Positions 35,934 to 47,130 of a DNA stretch of 64,000 bases are shown here, piece by piece. Location: contig NC_030808.1 of assembly GCF_001704415.2 (NCBI RefSeq), positions 132,199,089 through 132,263,088 on the forward strand, in the 5' to 3' direction. Below the pieces are notes generated by a model. It did not search any database, was not told where the DNA came from, and saw only the letters and a program-made list of their open reading frames with translations. Every line of letters starts with the position of its first letter. The stretch's first letter is position 1. This DNA comes from Capra hircus. Its lineage: Eukaryota > Chordata > Mammalia > Artiodactyla > Bovidae. The position numbers and the translations under genes are program-made.

Positions 35934-36244
35934 GGTACCTGGTTTCAGGACCTAATGAAGCTCAGGTTCTTGATGTCTTATGTCTGAAAGAATTCATTGA
36001 GACAAACTGATGGGTAAGGACTGGGATTATTCAGATTCAGAGAGAAACATTCTTCACAGATACAGTGTGGGACATTCCAGAGAGCGAGTGCGGCTATGAA
36101 ATGTGGCCTGGTTAGTTTTTATAGACTGGGTAATTTAGTATGCCAATTACTGGGAGGATTCTTCCAACCATATTGGGGCAGGGGTGGAGATTTTCAGAAA
36201 TTGGGTCTACTCCTTGGTCTTTTGACAGTGCCTTAGGACTGTCC
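35934..36244 (-). mobile_element. ERV LTR fragment, probably antisense
   Basis: gaaagaattcattgagacaa, gaggattcttccaaccatat and tttatagactgggtaattta resemble a ruminant ERV LTR read in reverse. The 49-bp repeats would then lie on its internal (leader) side. The fragment is cut off by BovB at 36245. Confidence 0.5.
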
Positions 36245-36383
36245 TTGCTATCTCTAATTTTCCTGAAGAGATCTGTAGTCTTTCCCATTTCATTGTTTTC
36301 CTCTATTTCTTTGCATTGATCACTGAGGAAGGCTTTCTTATCTCTTCTTGCTTTTCCTTGGAACTCTGTATCCAAATGGGTAT
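36245..36383 (-). mobile_element. BovB ORF mid-segment, antisense
   Basis: tgctatctctaattttcctg through ttggaactctgtatccaaat is the linker between endonuclease and RT in reverse complement (minus peptide: KARRDKKAFLSDQCKEIEE). Ends directly at the next BovB tail. Confidence 0.88.
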
Positions 36384-38980
36384 CAGTTCAGTTCAGTTCA
36401 GTCATGTCCAACTCTTTGTGACCCCATGGACTGCAGCACACCAGGCCTCCTTGTCGATCATCAACTCACAGAGTTTACTAAAACTCATGTCCATTGAGTC
36501 AGTGATGCCATCCAAACTTCTTATTCTCTGTCGTCCCCTTCTTCTCCCCTCTTCAGTCTTTCCCAGCATCAGGGTCTTTGAAAATGAGTCAGCTCTTGGC
36601 ATTAGGTGGTGAAAGTATTGGAGTTTCAGCTTCAACATCAGTCCTTCCAATGAACACCCAGGGCTGATCTCCTTTAGGATGAACTGGTTGTCTCTCCTTG
36701 CAGTCCAAGAGACTCTCAAGAGTCTTCTCCAACACCACAGTTCAAAAGCATCAATTATTCAGTGCTCAGCTTTCTTTATAGTCCAACTCTCACATCCATA
36801 GATGACTACTGGAAAAACCATAGCCTTGACTAGACAGACCTTTGTTGGCAAAGTAATGTCTCTGCTTTTTAATATGCTGTCTAGGCTGGTGATAACTTTC
36901 TTTCCAAGGAGTAAGCGTCTTTTAATTTCATGGCTGTGTCACCATCTGCAGTGATTTTGGAGCCCCAAAAAATAAAATCTGACACTGTTTCCACTGTTTC
37001 CCCATCTATTTGTCATGAAATGATCGGACCAGATGCTATGATATTAGTTTTCTGACTGTTGAGTTTTATGCCAACTTTTTCACTCTGCTCTTTCACTTTC
37101 ATCAAGAGGCTCTTTAGTTCTTCACTTTCTGCCACAAGGGTGGTGTCATCTGCATATCTGAGGTTATTGATATTTTTCCTGGCAATCTTGATTCCAGCTT
37201 GTGCTTCATCCAGCATGGTATCTTGCATGATGTACTCTACATATAAGTTAAATAAGTAGGGTGACAATATACAGGGTGTATCCAGGTTGTCTGGCTCTAG
37301 GTGAGTGATCGCACCAGCATGATTATCTTGATCATGAGGATCTTTTTTGTACAGTTCTTCTATGTATTCCTGCCCCCTCTTCTCAGTATCTTCTGCTTCT
37401 GTTAGGTCCATACCATTTCTGTCCTTTATCACACCCATCTTTGCATGAAATGTTCTCTTGGTATCTCTAATTTTCTTGAAGAGATCTCTAGTCTTTCCCA
37501 TTCTGTTCTTTTCCTCTATTTCTTTGCATTGATCGCTGAGGAAGGCTTTCTTGTCTCTCCTTGCTATTCTTTGGAACTCTGCATTCAGATGCTTATATCT
37601 TTCCTTTTCTCCTTTGCTTTTCACCTCTCTTCTTTTCACAGCTATTTGTAAGGCCTCCTCAGACAACCATTTTGTCTTTATGCTTTTTTTTTTCTTGGGA
37701 ATGGTCTTGATCCCTGCCTCCTGTGCAATGTCACGAATCTCGGTCCAGAGTTGTTTAGACACTCCATCTATCAGATCTGATCCCTTGAATCTATTTGTCA
37801 CTTCTACTGGATAATCGTAAGGGATTCAGTTTAGGTCATACCTCAATGGTCTTCCCTACTTTCTTCAGTGTGAGTCTGAATTTGGCAATAAGGAGTTCAT
37901 GATCTGAGCCACAGTCAGCTCCCTGTCTTCTTTCTGCTGACTGTGTAGAGCTTCTCCATCTTTGGCTGCAAAGAATATAATCAATCTGATTTTGGAATTG
38001 ACCATATAGTGATGTCCATGTATAGAGTCTTCTCTTGTGTTTTGGAAGAGGATGCTTGCTATGACCAGTGCGTTCTCTTGGCAAAACTCTACTAGCCTTT
38101 GCCCTGCTTCATTCTGTATTACAAGGCCAGATTTACCTGTTACTCCAGGTGTTTCTTGACTTCCTACTTTTGCCTTCCAGTCCCCTATAATGAAACGAGT
38201 ATCTTTTCTGGGTGTTAGTTCTAGAAGACCTTGTAGGTCTTCATAGAACCGTTCAGCTTCAGGTTTTTCAGCATTACTGCTCGGGGCATATACTTGGATT
38301 ACTGTGATACAGAATGGTTTTCCGTGGAAACCAACACAGATCATTCTGTCATTTTTGAGACTGCATCCAAGTACTGCATTTTGGACTCTCTTGTTGATCC
38401 TGATGGCTACCACCTTTCTTCAAAGGTATTCTTGTCCACAGTAGTAGATATAATGATCATCTGAGTTAAATTCATCCATTCCAGTCCATTTTAGTTCACT
38501 GATTCCTAAAATTTCAATGTTCATTCTTGCCATCTACTTTTTGACCACTTCCAATTTGCTTTGATTCATTAAACTAACATTCCAGGTTCCTATGCAATAT
38601 TGCTCTTTACAGTATTGGACTTTACTTCCATCACCAGTCACATCCACAGCTGGGTTGTTGCTTTTGCTTTGGCTTGATCTCTTCATTCTTTCTGGTATTA
38701 TCTGATCTCCAGTAGCATATTGGGCAGTTGCTGACCTGGGAAGTTCATCATTCATTGTCTTATCTTCTTGCCTTTTCATACTGTTCATGGGATTCTCAAA
38801 GCAAGAATACTGAAGTGGCTTGCCGTTTCTTTCTCCAGTGGACCACGTTTTGTCAGAACTCTCCACCATGACCCGTCCATCTTTGGTTGTCCTACATGGC
38901 ATGACTCATAGTTTCAGTGAGTCAGACAAGGCTGTGGTCCATGTGATCAGACTCGTTCATTTTCTGTGATTGTTGTTTTC
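36384..38980 (-). mobile_element. Near full-length BovB, antisense, with RT-core deletion
   Basis: Extends from the (TGAAC)n tail to the 5' region. On the minus strand the endonuclease part (37865-38413: FHGKPFCITVIQVYAPSS, FIIGDWKAKVG) and the linker are recognisable, and a 262-codon frame (37013-37801) carries the linker fused to YADDTTLVAES. At about 37277 the sequence passes from LEPDN directly to PCILSPYLFN, so about 200 residues of RT including motif A are missing. The frame is preserved across the junction. Endonuclease is broken by frameshifts near 37835-37865 and 38060. Confidence 0.93.
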
Positions 38981-39061
38981 AAGAAAACAATAGAATGGGA
39001 AAGACTAGAGGTCTTTTCATGAAAGTTAGAGATACCAAGGGAACATTTCATGCAGAGATGG
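38981..39061 (+). mobile_element. BovB linker fragment, inverted (sense)
   Basis: gaatgggaaagactagaggt through catttcatgcagagatggga is BovB in sense orientation between two antisense pieces, and is complementary to 39685-39762. Confidence 0.85.
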
Positions 39062-40290
39062 GAACATCTCAGCTTGAACATCTGGAAGTTTGCGGTTCAC
39101 TTATTGTTGAAGCGTGGTTTGGAGAATTTTGAGCATTACTGTACTAGCGTGTGATATGAGTGCAATTGTGTGGTAGTCTGAGTATTCTTTGGCATGGCCT
39201 TTCTTAGGGATTGGAATGAAAACTACCCTTTTCCAGTCCTGTGGCCACTGCTGAGTTTTCCAAATTTGCTGGCATATAGAGTGCAGCACTTTCACAGCAT
39301 CATCTTTCAGGATTTGAAATAGCTCCACTGGAATTCCATCACCTCCACTAACTTTGTTTGTAGTGATGCTTTCTAAGGCCCACTTGACTTCACATTCCAG
39401 GATGTCTGGCTCTAGATGAGTGATCACACCATCGTGATTATCTGGTTCATGAAAATCTTTTTTGTGCAGTTCTTTTGGGTGTTCTTGCGACCTCTTAATA
39501 TCTTGTGCTTCTGTTAAGTTCTGGAGAAGGAAATGGCAATCCACTCCAATATTCTTGCCTGGAGAATCCCATGGACAGAGAAACCTAGTAGGTTACAGTT
39601 CATGGGGTCGCAAAGAGTCAGACACGACTGAGCGACTTCACCTTCACCTCTGTTAGGTCCATACCGTTTCTGTCTTTTATTGAGCCCATCTTTGCATGAA
39701 ATGTTCCCTTGATATCTCTAATTTTCTTGAAGAGATCTCTAGTTTTTCCCATTCTATTTTCCTTTATTTCTTTGCACTGATCACTGAGGAAGGCGTTCTT
39801 ATCTCTCTTTGCCATTCTTTGGAACTCTGCATTCAAATGGGTATATCTTTCCTTTTCTCCTTTGCTTTTCACTTCTCTTGTTTTCACAGCTATTTGTAAG
39901 GCTTCCCCAGACAGCCATTTTGCTTTTTTGCATTTCTTCTTGGGAATGGTCTTGCTCCCTGTCTCTCCTGTACAATGTCACAAACCTCTGTCCGTAGTTC
40001 ATCAGGCTCTCTGTCTGTCAGATCTAGTCCATTAAATCTGTTTCTCACTTCTGCTGTATAATCGTTAGTGACTTGATTTAGGTCATACCTGAATGGTCTA
40101 GTGTTTTTCCCTACTTTCTTCTACTTAAGTCTGAATTTGGCACGAAGGAGTTTATGATCTGAGCCACAGTCAGCTCCTGGTCTTCGTTTGCTGACTGTAT
40201 AGAGCTTTTCCATCTTTGGCTACAAAGAATACAATACATCTGATTTCCGTGTTGAGCATTGTTGATGTCCATGTATAGAGTCTTTTGTGC
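39062..40290 (-). mobile_element. BovB RT N-terminus to endonuclease end, antisense, SINE-interrupted
   Basis: The minus frame 39101-39544 reads GDGIPVELFQILKDDAVK and PIPKKGHAKEYSDYH, the N-terminal RT region. After a Bov-A insertion (39520-39645) it continues with the linker (39618-39887) and the end of the endonuclease. The 3' half is absent. Confidence 0.9.
39520..39645 (+). mobile_element. Bov-A/Bov-tA partial SINE, sense
   Basis: tctggagaaggaaatggcaa to cacgactgagcgacttcacc, flanked by imperfect cttctgtta / cctctgtta. Confidence 0.88.
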
Positions 40291-40795
40291 TTCCTCTTTT
40301 TATGTGTTTTGTCTCCACCTGCCCTCTCCCTTAAGCCTACCCTATGCAAATTGGGATAGCCAGGAAGGAGTTGAGTTTGGTTCACCTAAGGTTTTCATTC
40401 TCATGCTTGGATTGTCTTTTTTCCCGTTTTCACGGGCTTTTTTCCTTTCTTTGTCTTGTAGCCACCACCATTTTGGACTCCTTTTTCCTATTCTGAGTAC
40501 CTAATGTTCCCCCCTCAAGAGATAGGAGGGCCAATTCTTGGGGAATAGGAGCATCGAGGTCTGTCTGGCAACTTCCTGCTGAGATGGTACAGCAAGGGGT
40601 GTTGGGCCTCCTCCCAACCCTACTAGTCTCAAGCCTCAGGGTCCTTATGGCAGGGCCCGTCTAAGGGTGAGTGATAGATATTTTCCCCAGCCACAGGTAG
40701 TTATATATATCCTTGTTGAACTAGCAGTTCGCTCTGTAGCTTGTTGACCTTAGAAGAGAGAAAATGACTTTAAGAATTTACCTTGATTTGTGGAA
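40291..40795. mobile_element. LTR/ERV-like insertion inside BovB
   Basis: About 500 bp of GC-richer text (ggcctcctcccaaccctact, tatggcagggcccgtctaag, gttgaactagcagttcgctc) splits the BovB. It resembles ruminant ERV LTR sequence, but I could not define its ends or strand. Confidence 0.4.
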
Positions 40796-41110
40796 CTGTT
40801 TCCAGGTTCCTATGCAATTCTATTCTTTGTACCATCAAATTTTACTTCCATCACCAGACATATCTACAACTGAGCATCGTTTCTGCTTTGGCCCAGCCAC
40901 TTCATTCTTTTGGTGGCTGTTAGTAGTTGCCCTCCACTGTTCCCCAGTAACATATTGGACACCTTCAGACCCGTGGGACTCATCCTTTGGTGTCATATAT
41001 TGTTGTTTTTTAATGCATTTCTTGAAGTTCTCACAGCAGGTGACCTGTTTGTCTTCAGTGGCTTTAAACAGCGTGGCTCATGGCTTAAAGTTACCTGCAA
41101 GTCCCTTTGC
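40796..41110 (-). mobile_element. BovB 5' region, antisense, diverged
   Basis: tttccaggttcctatgcaat, ttacttccatcaccagacat and cagtaacatattggacacct parallel 38582-38740 of the neighbouring copy, continuing the 39062 fragment toward its 5' end. Confidence 0.75.
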
Positions 41111-42060
41111 CATGAAGGAAGTGATCTGTGAAGGGGAAGTATACTGCTAGTTTAACCTTAATCTAGAGGTTAAATTCTTTGAGCCCCCACTTCATGAACG
41201 ACTTATTTCCCCTGATGTTTCACTTCAGAATCCTGAGTTCATGCATTTTAGGTTCAGCAAGTGTTATGAGAGAAAGGTGATTTTGGTGTTTCTTCCTTAT
41301 TTTGGATTTCTACTTTTAGTTATTTATCATAGTAATACTTTTTTATAACTTTATAATGTTTCAGATGCTTTTCTAATATTTTGCATATTTTTGGTAGCAT
41401 TTCAAAGATTTCTATTACTAATATTGTTTAAAATAGCACATAATCAGGATTTGTATGTATCAATTAAAAGTAACTTCTTTCCTTGAAGAATGATAAGTGT
41501 CCAAGTGTCCAAACAACAATATATGACACCAAAAGATGAGTCCCATGGGTCTCAAGGTATCCAGTACGTTACTAGGGAACAGTGGAGGGCAACTACTAAT
41601 AGCCATCAAAAGAATGAAGTGGTTGGCCCAAAGCAGAAAGCCTCAGGTGTATATATAAATATAACTAAAATTTTTTAAATTTTCACAGTTTGAACATATT
41701 TTATATATTCATCTTTTATTTTGTTGTAAATTGATTTCTACTTTTATGTACTTTAGAATCTCTTGGGACTAATTATAAGTCTAAACTCATTGTTATTCTC
41801 ATGTTTTTGAAAGAGCTTTTGAATATAGACTTATACAGGCTATTGTATTGGATAGAGTGCTCTTGAAATCACAGATAATTCTGAGAGGTTTATTGTTGAT
41901 GAGAAACTGTTGGATGTGAAGAGAACATGATGAATATTATTAAAATATGGATAGAATTGAACCTGAAATATTTTGTTATATATTTGCCTTTCTTTTCCAT
42001 TGGCTTCCTGGATATGAGATATCAAATTTTTATACCTTTAATTAGCTTTTAAAATATTGC
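41111..42060. other. Intron sequence, nothing recognised
   Basis: AT-rich, no supported exon or repeat. Confidence 0.45.
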
Positions 42061-42448
42061 AGAAATCACCCAAATGTATTCAACTGATTAAAAAAAAAAT
42101 ATATATATATATAAATAAAGATGCAAAAGGAGTTAAATCGAGAAATCTCTTTTCAGTAAATGGTGCTAGAGCAAGTGGATGTTTATATGTAAAAAGTGAA
42201 TTTTAACACAGAGCTTACTCCTTTATGCTAAAATTAACTCAAAATCGATCCTGTAAAGTACAAAACTGTAAACTTGTAAAAGCAAACATAGAAGAATGTC
42301 TCCATGAACTTTGGTTAAGTGATGAGGTTTTTAGATATAACCATGAAGAATGTGATCCCTGGAATGAAAAATTTGGCAAGTTGGATTATATTAAAAGAAT
42401 TTTTTCATCCCGTAGAAGATCATGGTTAGAAAAGCAAAAAGCAAGTCA

Positions 42449-42735
42449 CAGGGCTTCCCTGGTGGTCTGTGGTAAAGAATCTGCTCACCAGTGCAAGGAA
42501 CATTCCTTCAATCCCTGATCTAGGAATATCCCACATGCCGTTACAGCTATTGTGCCAGTGATTAGAGCCCACAAGTCACAACTACTGGGCCCACATCCCT
42601 AGAGCCTGTACAGGTTCCATAAAAACAGAATCCACCACAGTGGGACGCTCATCCACCACAAAAAAGAGAAGTCAGCACAGCAATGAAGACCCAGCACAGT
42701 GAAAAATAAAATAAATAGATTAAAAAAATTTTTTT
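42449..42735 (+). mobile_element. CHR-type (long form) SINE, sense
   Basis: gggcttccctggtggtctgt head, ccctgatctaggaatatccc, then cacaactactgggcccacat and the gacccagcacagtgaaaaat tail with A-rich end. Confidence 0.9.
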
Positions 42736-42946
42736 AAAGAAGTGTCACGGAGTTAGAGGAAATATTTGTAAAACACATATGTGATAAATCATTTGTATCC
42801 AAAATATACAAATATCCCTTAAAAATCAATAATAGCAAATTAAACAATTGTGTTGAAAGTGGGTAAAAGATCTTAACAGACATCTTACCAAATAAAATAC
42901 ACAGATGATAGCTGAGCATGAGAAAAGACATTCAACGTCCTTTGTC

Positions 42947-44116
42947 ATTCAGTTCAGTTCAGTTCAGTTCAGTCGCTCAGTCATGTCTGACTCTTTGCGA
43001 CCCCATGAATCACAGCACACCAGGCCTCCCTGTCTATCACCAGCTCCCAGAGTTCACTCAAACTTACATCTGTCGAGTCAGTGACGCCATCTACCCATCT
43101 CATCCTCTGTCCCCTTCTCCTCCTGCCCCCAGTCCCTCCCAGCATCAGAGTCTTTGCCAGTGAGTCAGCTCTTCGCATGAGGTGGCCAAAGTACTGGAGT
43201 TTCAGCTTTAGCATCATTCCTTCCAAAGAAATCCCAGGGCTGATCTCCTTCAGAATGGACTGGTTGGATCTCCTTGCAGTCCAAGGGACTCTCAAGAGTC
43301 TTCTCCAACACCACAGTTGAAAAGCATCAATTCTTCGGTGCTCAGCTTTTTTCACAGTGCAACTCTCACATCCATACATGACTACTGGAAAAACCATAGC
43401 CTTGACTAGATGGACCTTTGTTGGCAAAGTAATGTCTCTGCTTTTGAATATGCTATCTAGGTTGGTCATAACTTTCCTTCCAAGGAGTCGCTCAATCATG
43501 TCCGACTCTTTGTGACCCCATGGACAGTAGTGTGCACCAGGCTCCTCCATCCATGGGATTTTCTAGGCAAGAGTACTGGAGTGGGTTGCCATTTCCAAGG
43601 AGTAAGCGTCTTTTAATTTCATGGCTGCGATCACCATCTGCAGTGATTTTGGAGCACCCCAAAATCAAGTCTGACACCATTTCCACATTTTCTCCATCTC
43701 TTTCCCATGAATTGATGGGACCAGATGCCACCATCTTCGTTTTCTGAATGTTGAGCTTTAAGCCAACTTGTTCACTCTCCTCTTTCACTTTCATCAAGAG
43801 GCTCTTAAGTTCTTCTTCACTTTCTGCCATAAGGGTGGTGTCATCTGCATATATGAGGTGATTGATATTTCTCCCGGCAGTCTTGATTCCAGCTTGTGTT
43901 TCTTCCAGCCTAGCGTTTCTCATGATGTACCCTGCATATAAGTTAAATAAGCAGGGTTACAATATACAGCCTTGACATACTCCTTTTGATGTTTGGAACC
44001 AGTCTATTGTTCCATGTCCAGTTCTGACTGTTGCTTCCTGACCTGCATATTGATTTCTCAAGAGGCAGGTTAGGTGGTCTGGTATTCCCATCTCTTTCAG
44101 AATTTTCCACAGTATA
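42947..44116 (-). mobile_element. BovB, antisense, 5' truncated, with inserted Bov-A
   Basis: Tail (gttcag repeats) to RT (minus frame 43492-43923 with HLIYADDTTLMAESEEELKS) ending at ttttccac near the motif A side. A Bov-A at 43489-43592 splits it. The YADD box is intact, but motif A and the endonuclease are absent. Confidence 0.95.
43489..43592 (-). mobile_element. Bov-A monomer inserted in BovB
   Basis: gctcaatcatgtccgactct to gtactggagtgggttgccat. The 11-bp ttccaaggagt occurs at 43478-43488 and 43593-43603, a perfect target duplication made of BovB sequence. Confidence 0.95.
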
Positions 44117-44959
44117 TAAGCCATTAGAAAGTCTAAATTCAAGAAAAGCCTATAAAACCAATTATTGCCAAGAATGTGAAGAAAAAGAATTTAGTACTGG
44201 TGGGAATACAAAATGACATAGTCATTTTGGAAGACAGCTAAGCGTTTCTCATGAAACCAAGCACAGCCTTACTATAAATCCAGCAATCATGCTCTAAGGT
44301 GTTACCTAACTGATTTGAAACTTAATGTGCATATAAATACGTGAATGTATCAAATCTGAGTCTGTGTGTCCTGCTTTGGCAGCTGGGTTCTTTACCAGCT
44401 AAGCCACTAGGGAAGCGCTTCATAATAATTATAATTGCTAAAACTGGAAACAACCAAGATGTCTTTCAGAAGATGAAATGGATAAACTGCAGTGCAACCA
44501 AAGAATGAATCCTTCCTGATGAGACGGAAATGAGTTCCCATGACATGCAAAACCAGAGAAATCTTAATGGGTATTATTGAGTGGAAGAGATCAGTTTGAA
44601 AAGCCTTCATAATGCGTTAATTAAGTTTATGTGACATTCTGGAAAAGACGAACTGTAAAGATGATAAACATATCAGCATCAGGGTTTTGGGGAAGAATTA
44701 CGGTTGAATAGGGTATGAAACTATTCTGTATGATAATGTAATGGTGGCTATGTGGCCATTCTGCATTTTTCAAAGCCCCTAGAACTTTATAGCACAAAGA
44801 ATAAAAATCAGTGCATGACAGTTAAAAGAAATACCTATCAGGTAATCCCAGGATGAATGCAGACTATGACAAAAGGATAAAGGATCTAACTGTATTTAAA
44901 AAAAAAAAAAACATGAAATAAACTTACTGCAGGGTATTTCATACATTTAAAAAAAAAAC

Positions 44960-45180
44960 TTTTTGTTTGGCTTCCCAGTTGGCTCAGTAGTAAAGAATCT
45001 GTGTTGCCGGAGACCTGGGTTTGTTCCCTGTGTTGGAAAAATATCTTGGAGAAGAGAATGGCAACCCACTCCATTATTTTTGCCTGGAGAAATCCTTGGA
45101 CAGAGGAGCCTGGCAGGCTACAGTCCCTGGGGTTGCAGAGTTGGAAATGACTGACTAATACTTTCACTTTCACTTTCAGC
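44960..45180 (+). mobile_element. Bov-tA SINE, sense
   Basis: ggcttcccagttggctcagt head, gagaatggcaacccactcca, tail cactttcactttca. Confidence 0.9.
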
Positions 45181-45224
45181 TTCACTGAATGGATGTGGGA
45201 AAACTGTTTTTAATAACTCAAGAT

Positions 45225-46215
45225 GTGAGTGAACGCTCATAACTAATGACAAAAGGAACTGTATGTGATAAACAAGGAGTATCTACTATATAGCACAGAG
45301 AAGTATATTTAATATATTGCAATAAAATATAACAGAAAAGAATCAAAGTAGAATGTAGGCATTTCAGTAACTGAAATCACTTTGAAGTACACCCAAAAGT
45401 AACACAATATCATAAATCAGTTCATTTCAGTTCAGCTCAGTCACTCAGTTGTGTCCGACTCTTTGTGACCCCATAAACCATAGCACGCCAGGCCTCCCTG
45501 TCCATCACCAACTGCCAGAGTTCACTCAAACCCACGTCCATTGTGTCAGTGAAACCATCCAACCATCTCATCCTCTGTTGTCCCCTTCTTCTTCTGCCCT
45601 CAATCTTTCCCAGCATCAGGGTTTTTTCAAATGAGTCAGCTCTTCGCATCAGATGGCCAAAGTATTGGAGTTTCAGCTTCAACATCAGACCTTCCAGTGA
45701 ACACCCAGGGCTGATCGCCTTTAGGATGGACTGGTTGGATCTCCTTCCAGTCCAAGGGACTCTCAAGAGTCTTCTCTAACACCACAGTTCAAAAACATCA
45801 ATTCTTCTCTGCTCAGCTTTTTTATAGTCCAACTCTCACATCCATACATGACCACATGAGAAACCATAGCCTTGACTAGATGGACCTTTTTTGGCAAAGT
45901 AATGTCTCTGCTTTTGAATATGCTGTCTAGGCTGGTCATAACTTTCTTTCCAAGGAGTAAGCGTCTTTTAATTTCATGGCTGCAGAGCTTTCATCTGCAT
46001 TGATTTTGGAGCCCCAAAATATAAAGTCAGCTACTGTTTTCCCATCTGTTTGCCATGAAGTGAGGGATGATGCCATGATCTTAGTTTTCTGAATGTTGAG
46101 CTTTAAGCCAACATTTTTACTTTCCTCTTTCACTTTCATCAAGATGCTCTTTAGTTCTTCACTTTCTGCCATAAATCAACTATACTTCAGTGTTTTTAAA
46201 GAAAGGAACTGTATA
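45225..46215 (+). mobile_element. L1 3' tail, sense, split by BovB
   Basis: ctactatatagcacagagaa and caataaaatataacagaaaa on the left; ataaatcaactatacttcag on the right of the BovB. Confidence 0.75.
45420..46169 (-). mobile_element. BovB 3' part, antisense, with target duplication
   Basis: BovB tail to the MAESEELKS region in reverse complement. cataaatca at 45411-45419 and 46170-46178 is a 9-bp duplication of L1 tail sequence, defining both ends. Confidence 0.95.
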
Positions 46216-46481
46216 TAAGTACTGTACTTTACATAGCAAGTTGTTTTCCATGGGAGTGTCAGTTACCAATTCTGAGGTATGCTTGGGTTGGAAAATTAAG
46301 TAAATATATGATTAATGTTGGGGACCAGATATTTTGCTGTTGAAGGAAGAGATTATAGATAATTGAGGTGAAGACATTAGAATAATCCATTTGGTAATTC
46401 TGTTGGAGTTATTAGTATAATTTATATAGCATAATATATATATGTTATTACATATGAAAATATTTATTGGCATGTTTGTAT

Positions 46482-46920
46482 GGTGGTGATGGTTTAGTCA
46501 CTAAGCTGTATTTGACTTTTGTGACCCTGTGGACTGAACTTCCCTGATGGCTCAGTCGGTAAAGAATCTGCCTGCAATGCTGGAGACACAGGATATACAG
46601 GTTCGATCCCTGAGTCAGGAAGATCCCTTGGAGAAGGAAATGGCAGCCCACTCCAATATTCTTGCCTGGAAAACCCCATGGACAGAGGAGCCTGACGGAC
46701 TAATTCCAAAGGGTCAAAAAGAGTCAGATACGACTAAGCATGAAGGCAGGGACTGTTGCCCACCAGGCTCCTATGTCCATGGGATTTCCTAGGCAAGAAT
46801 GCTGGAGTGGGTTGCCTTTTCCTTCTGCAGGGGGTCTTCTAGAACCCAGGTCTCTTGTGCTGCAGGCAGTTTCCTGCACTGCAGGCAGATTCTTTAGGGA
46901 CTGAGCCACTAGGGAAGCCC
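46482..46920 (-). mobile_element. Bov-tA SINE, antisense, split by a second Bov-tA
   Basis: Left part 46482-46536 (ggtttagtcactaagctgta...ggactg) and right part 46750-46920 (ggactgttgcccaccaggct...gagccactagggaagcccc). The break repeats ggactg, consistent with a short target duplication. Confidence 0.88.
46537..46749 (+). mobile_element. Bov-tA SINE, sense, nested in the antisense Bov-tA
   Basis: tccctgatggctcagtcggt head, ggttcgatccctgagtcagg, then gagaaggaaatggcagccca and agagtcagatacgactaagc. Confidence 0.9.
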
Positions 46921-47130
46921 CACATAAGTGTTTCCTTGTTATTTCAGCTGAGAGGGCTTAAGGAAAATGACATTCTATTAATAGTGAGCCAGTAGCAATG
47001 GACACACCTAGACCAAATCTTGGTTCTTAATTTTATTCTCTAATAAAAAAGCTAAGTAGAAATCCTAAGTGTTCTCATCATAAGGAGAAGTTTTTTCTTT
47101 TTATTGTAACTGTATGAGATGATAGCTGTT

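Larger units (their letters stand above)
42110..44880 (+). mobile_element. L1 ORF2 C-terminus and 3' region, sense, carrying SINE and BovB
   Basis: Landmarks: gaaatctcttttcagtaaat ggtgctaga, aaaagcaaacatagaagaat, taaaagatcttaacagacat; after the BovB: gtgaagaaaaagaatttagt, tggaaacaaccaagatgtct, gaaactattctgtatgataa. No open frame. Confidence 0.75.

Noticed and set aside
42225..42518. 97-codon plus frame as an independent ORF
   Set aside because: It is L1 ORF2 C-terminal text running into a CHR SINE.
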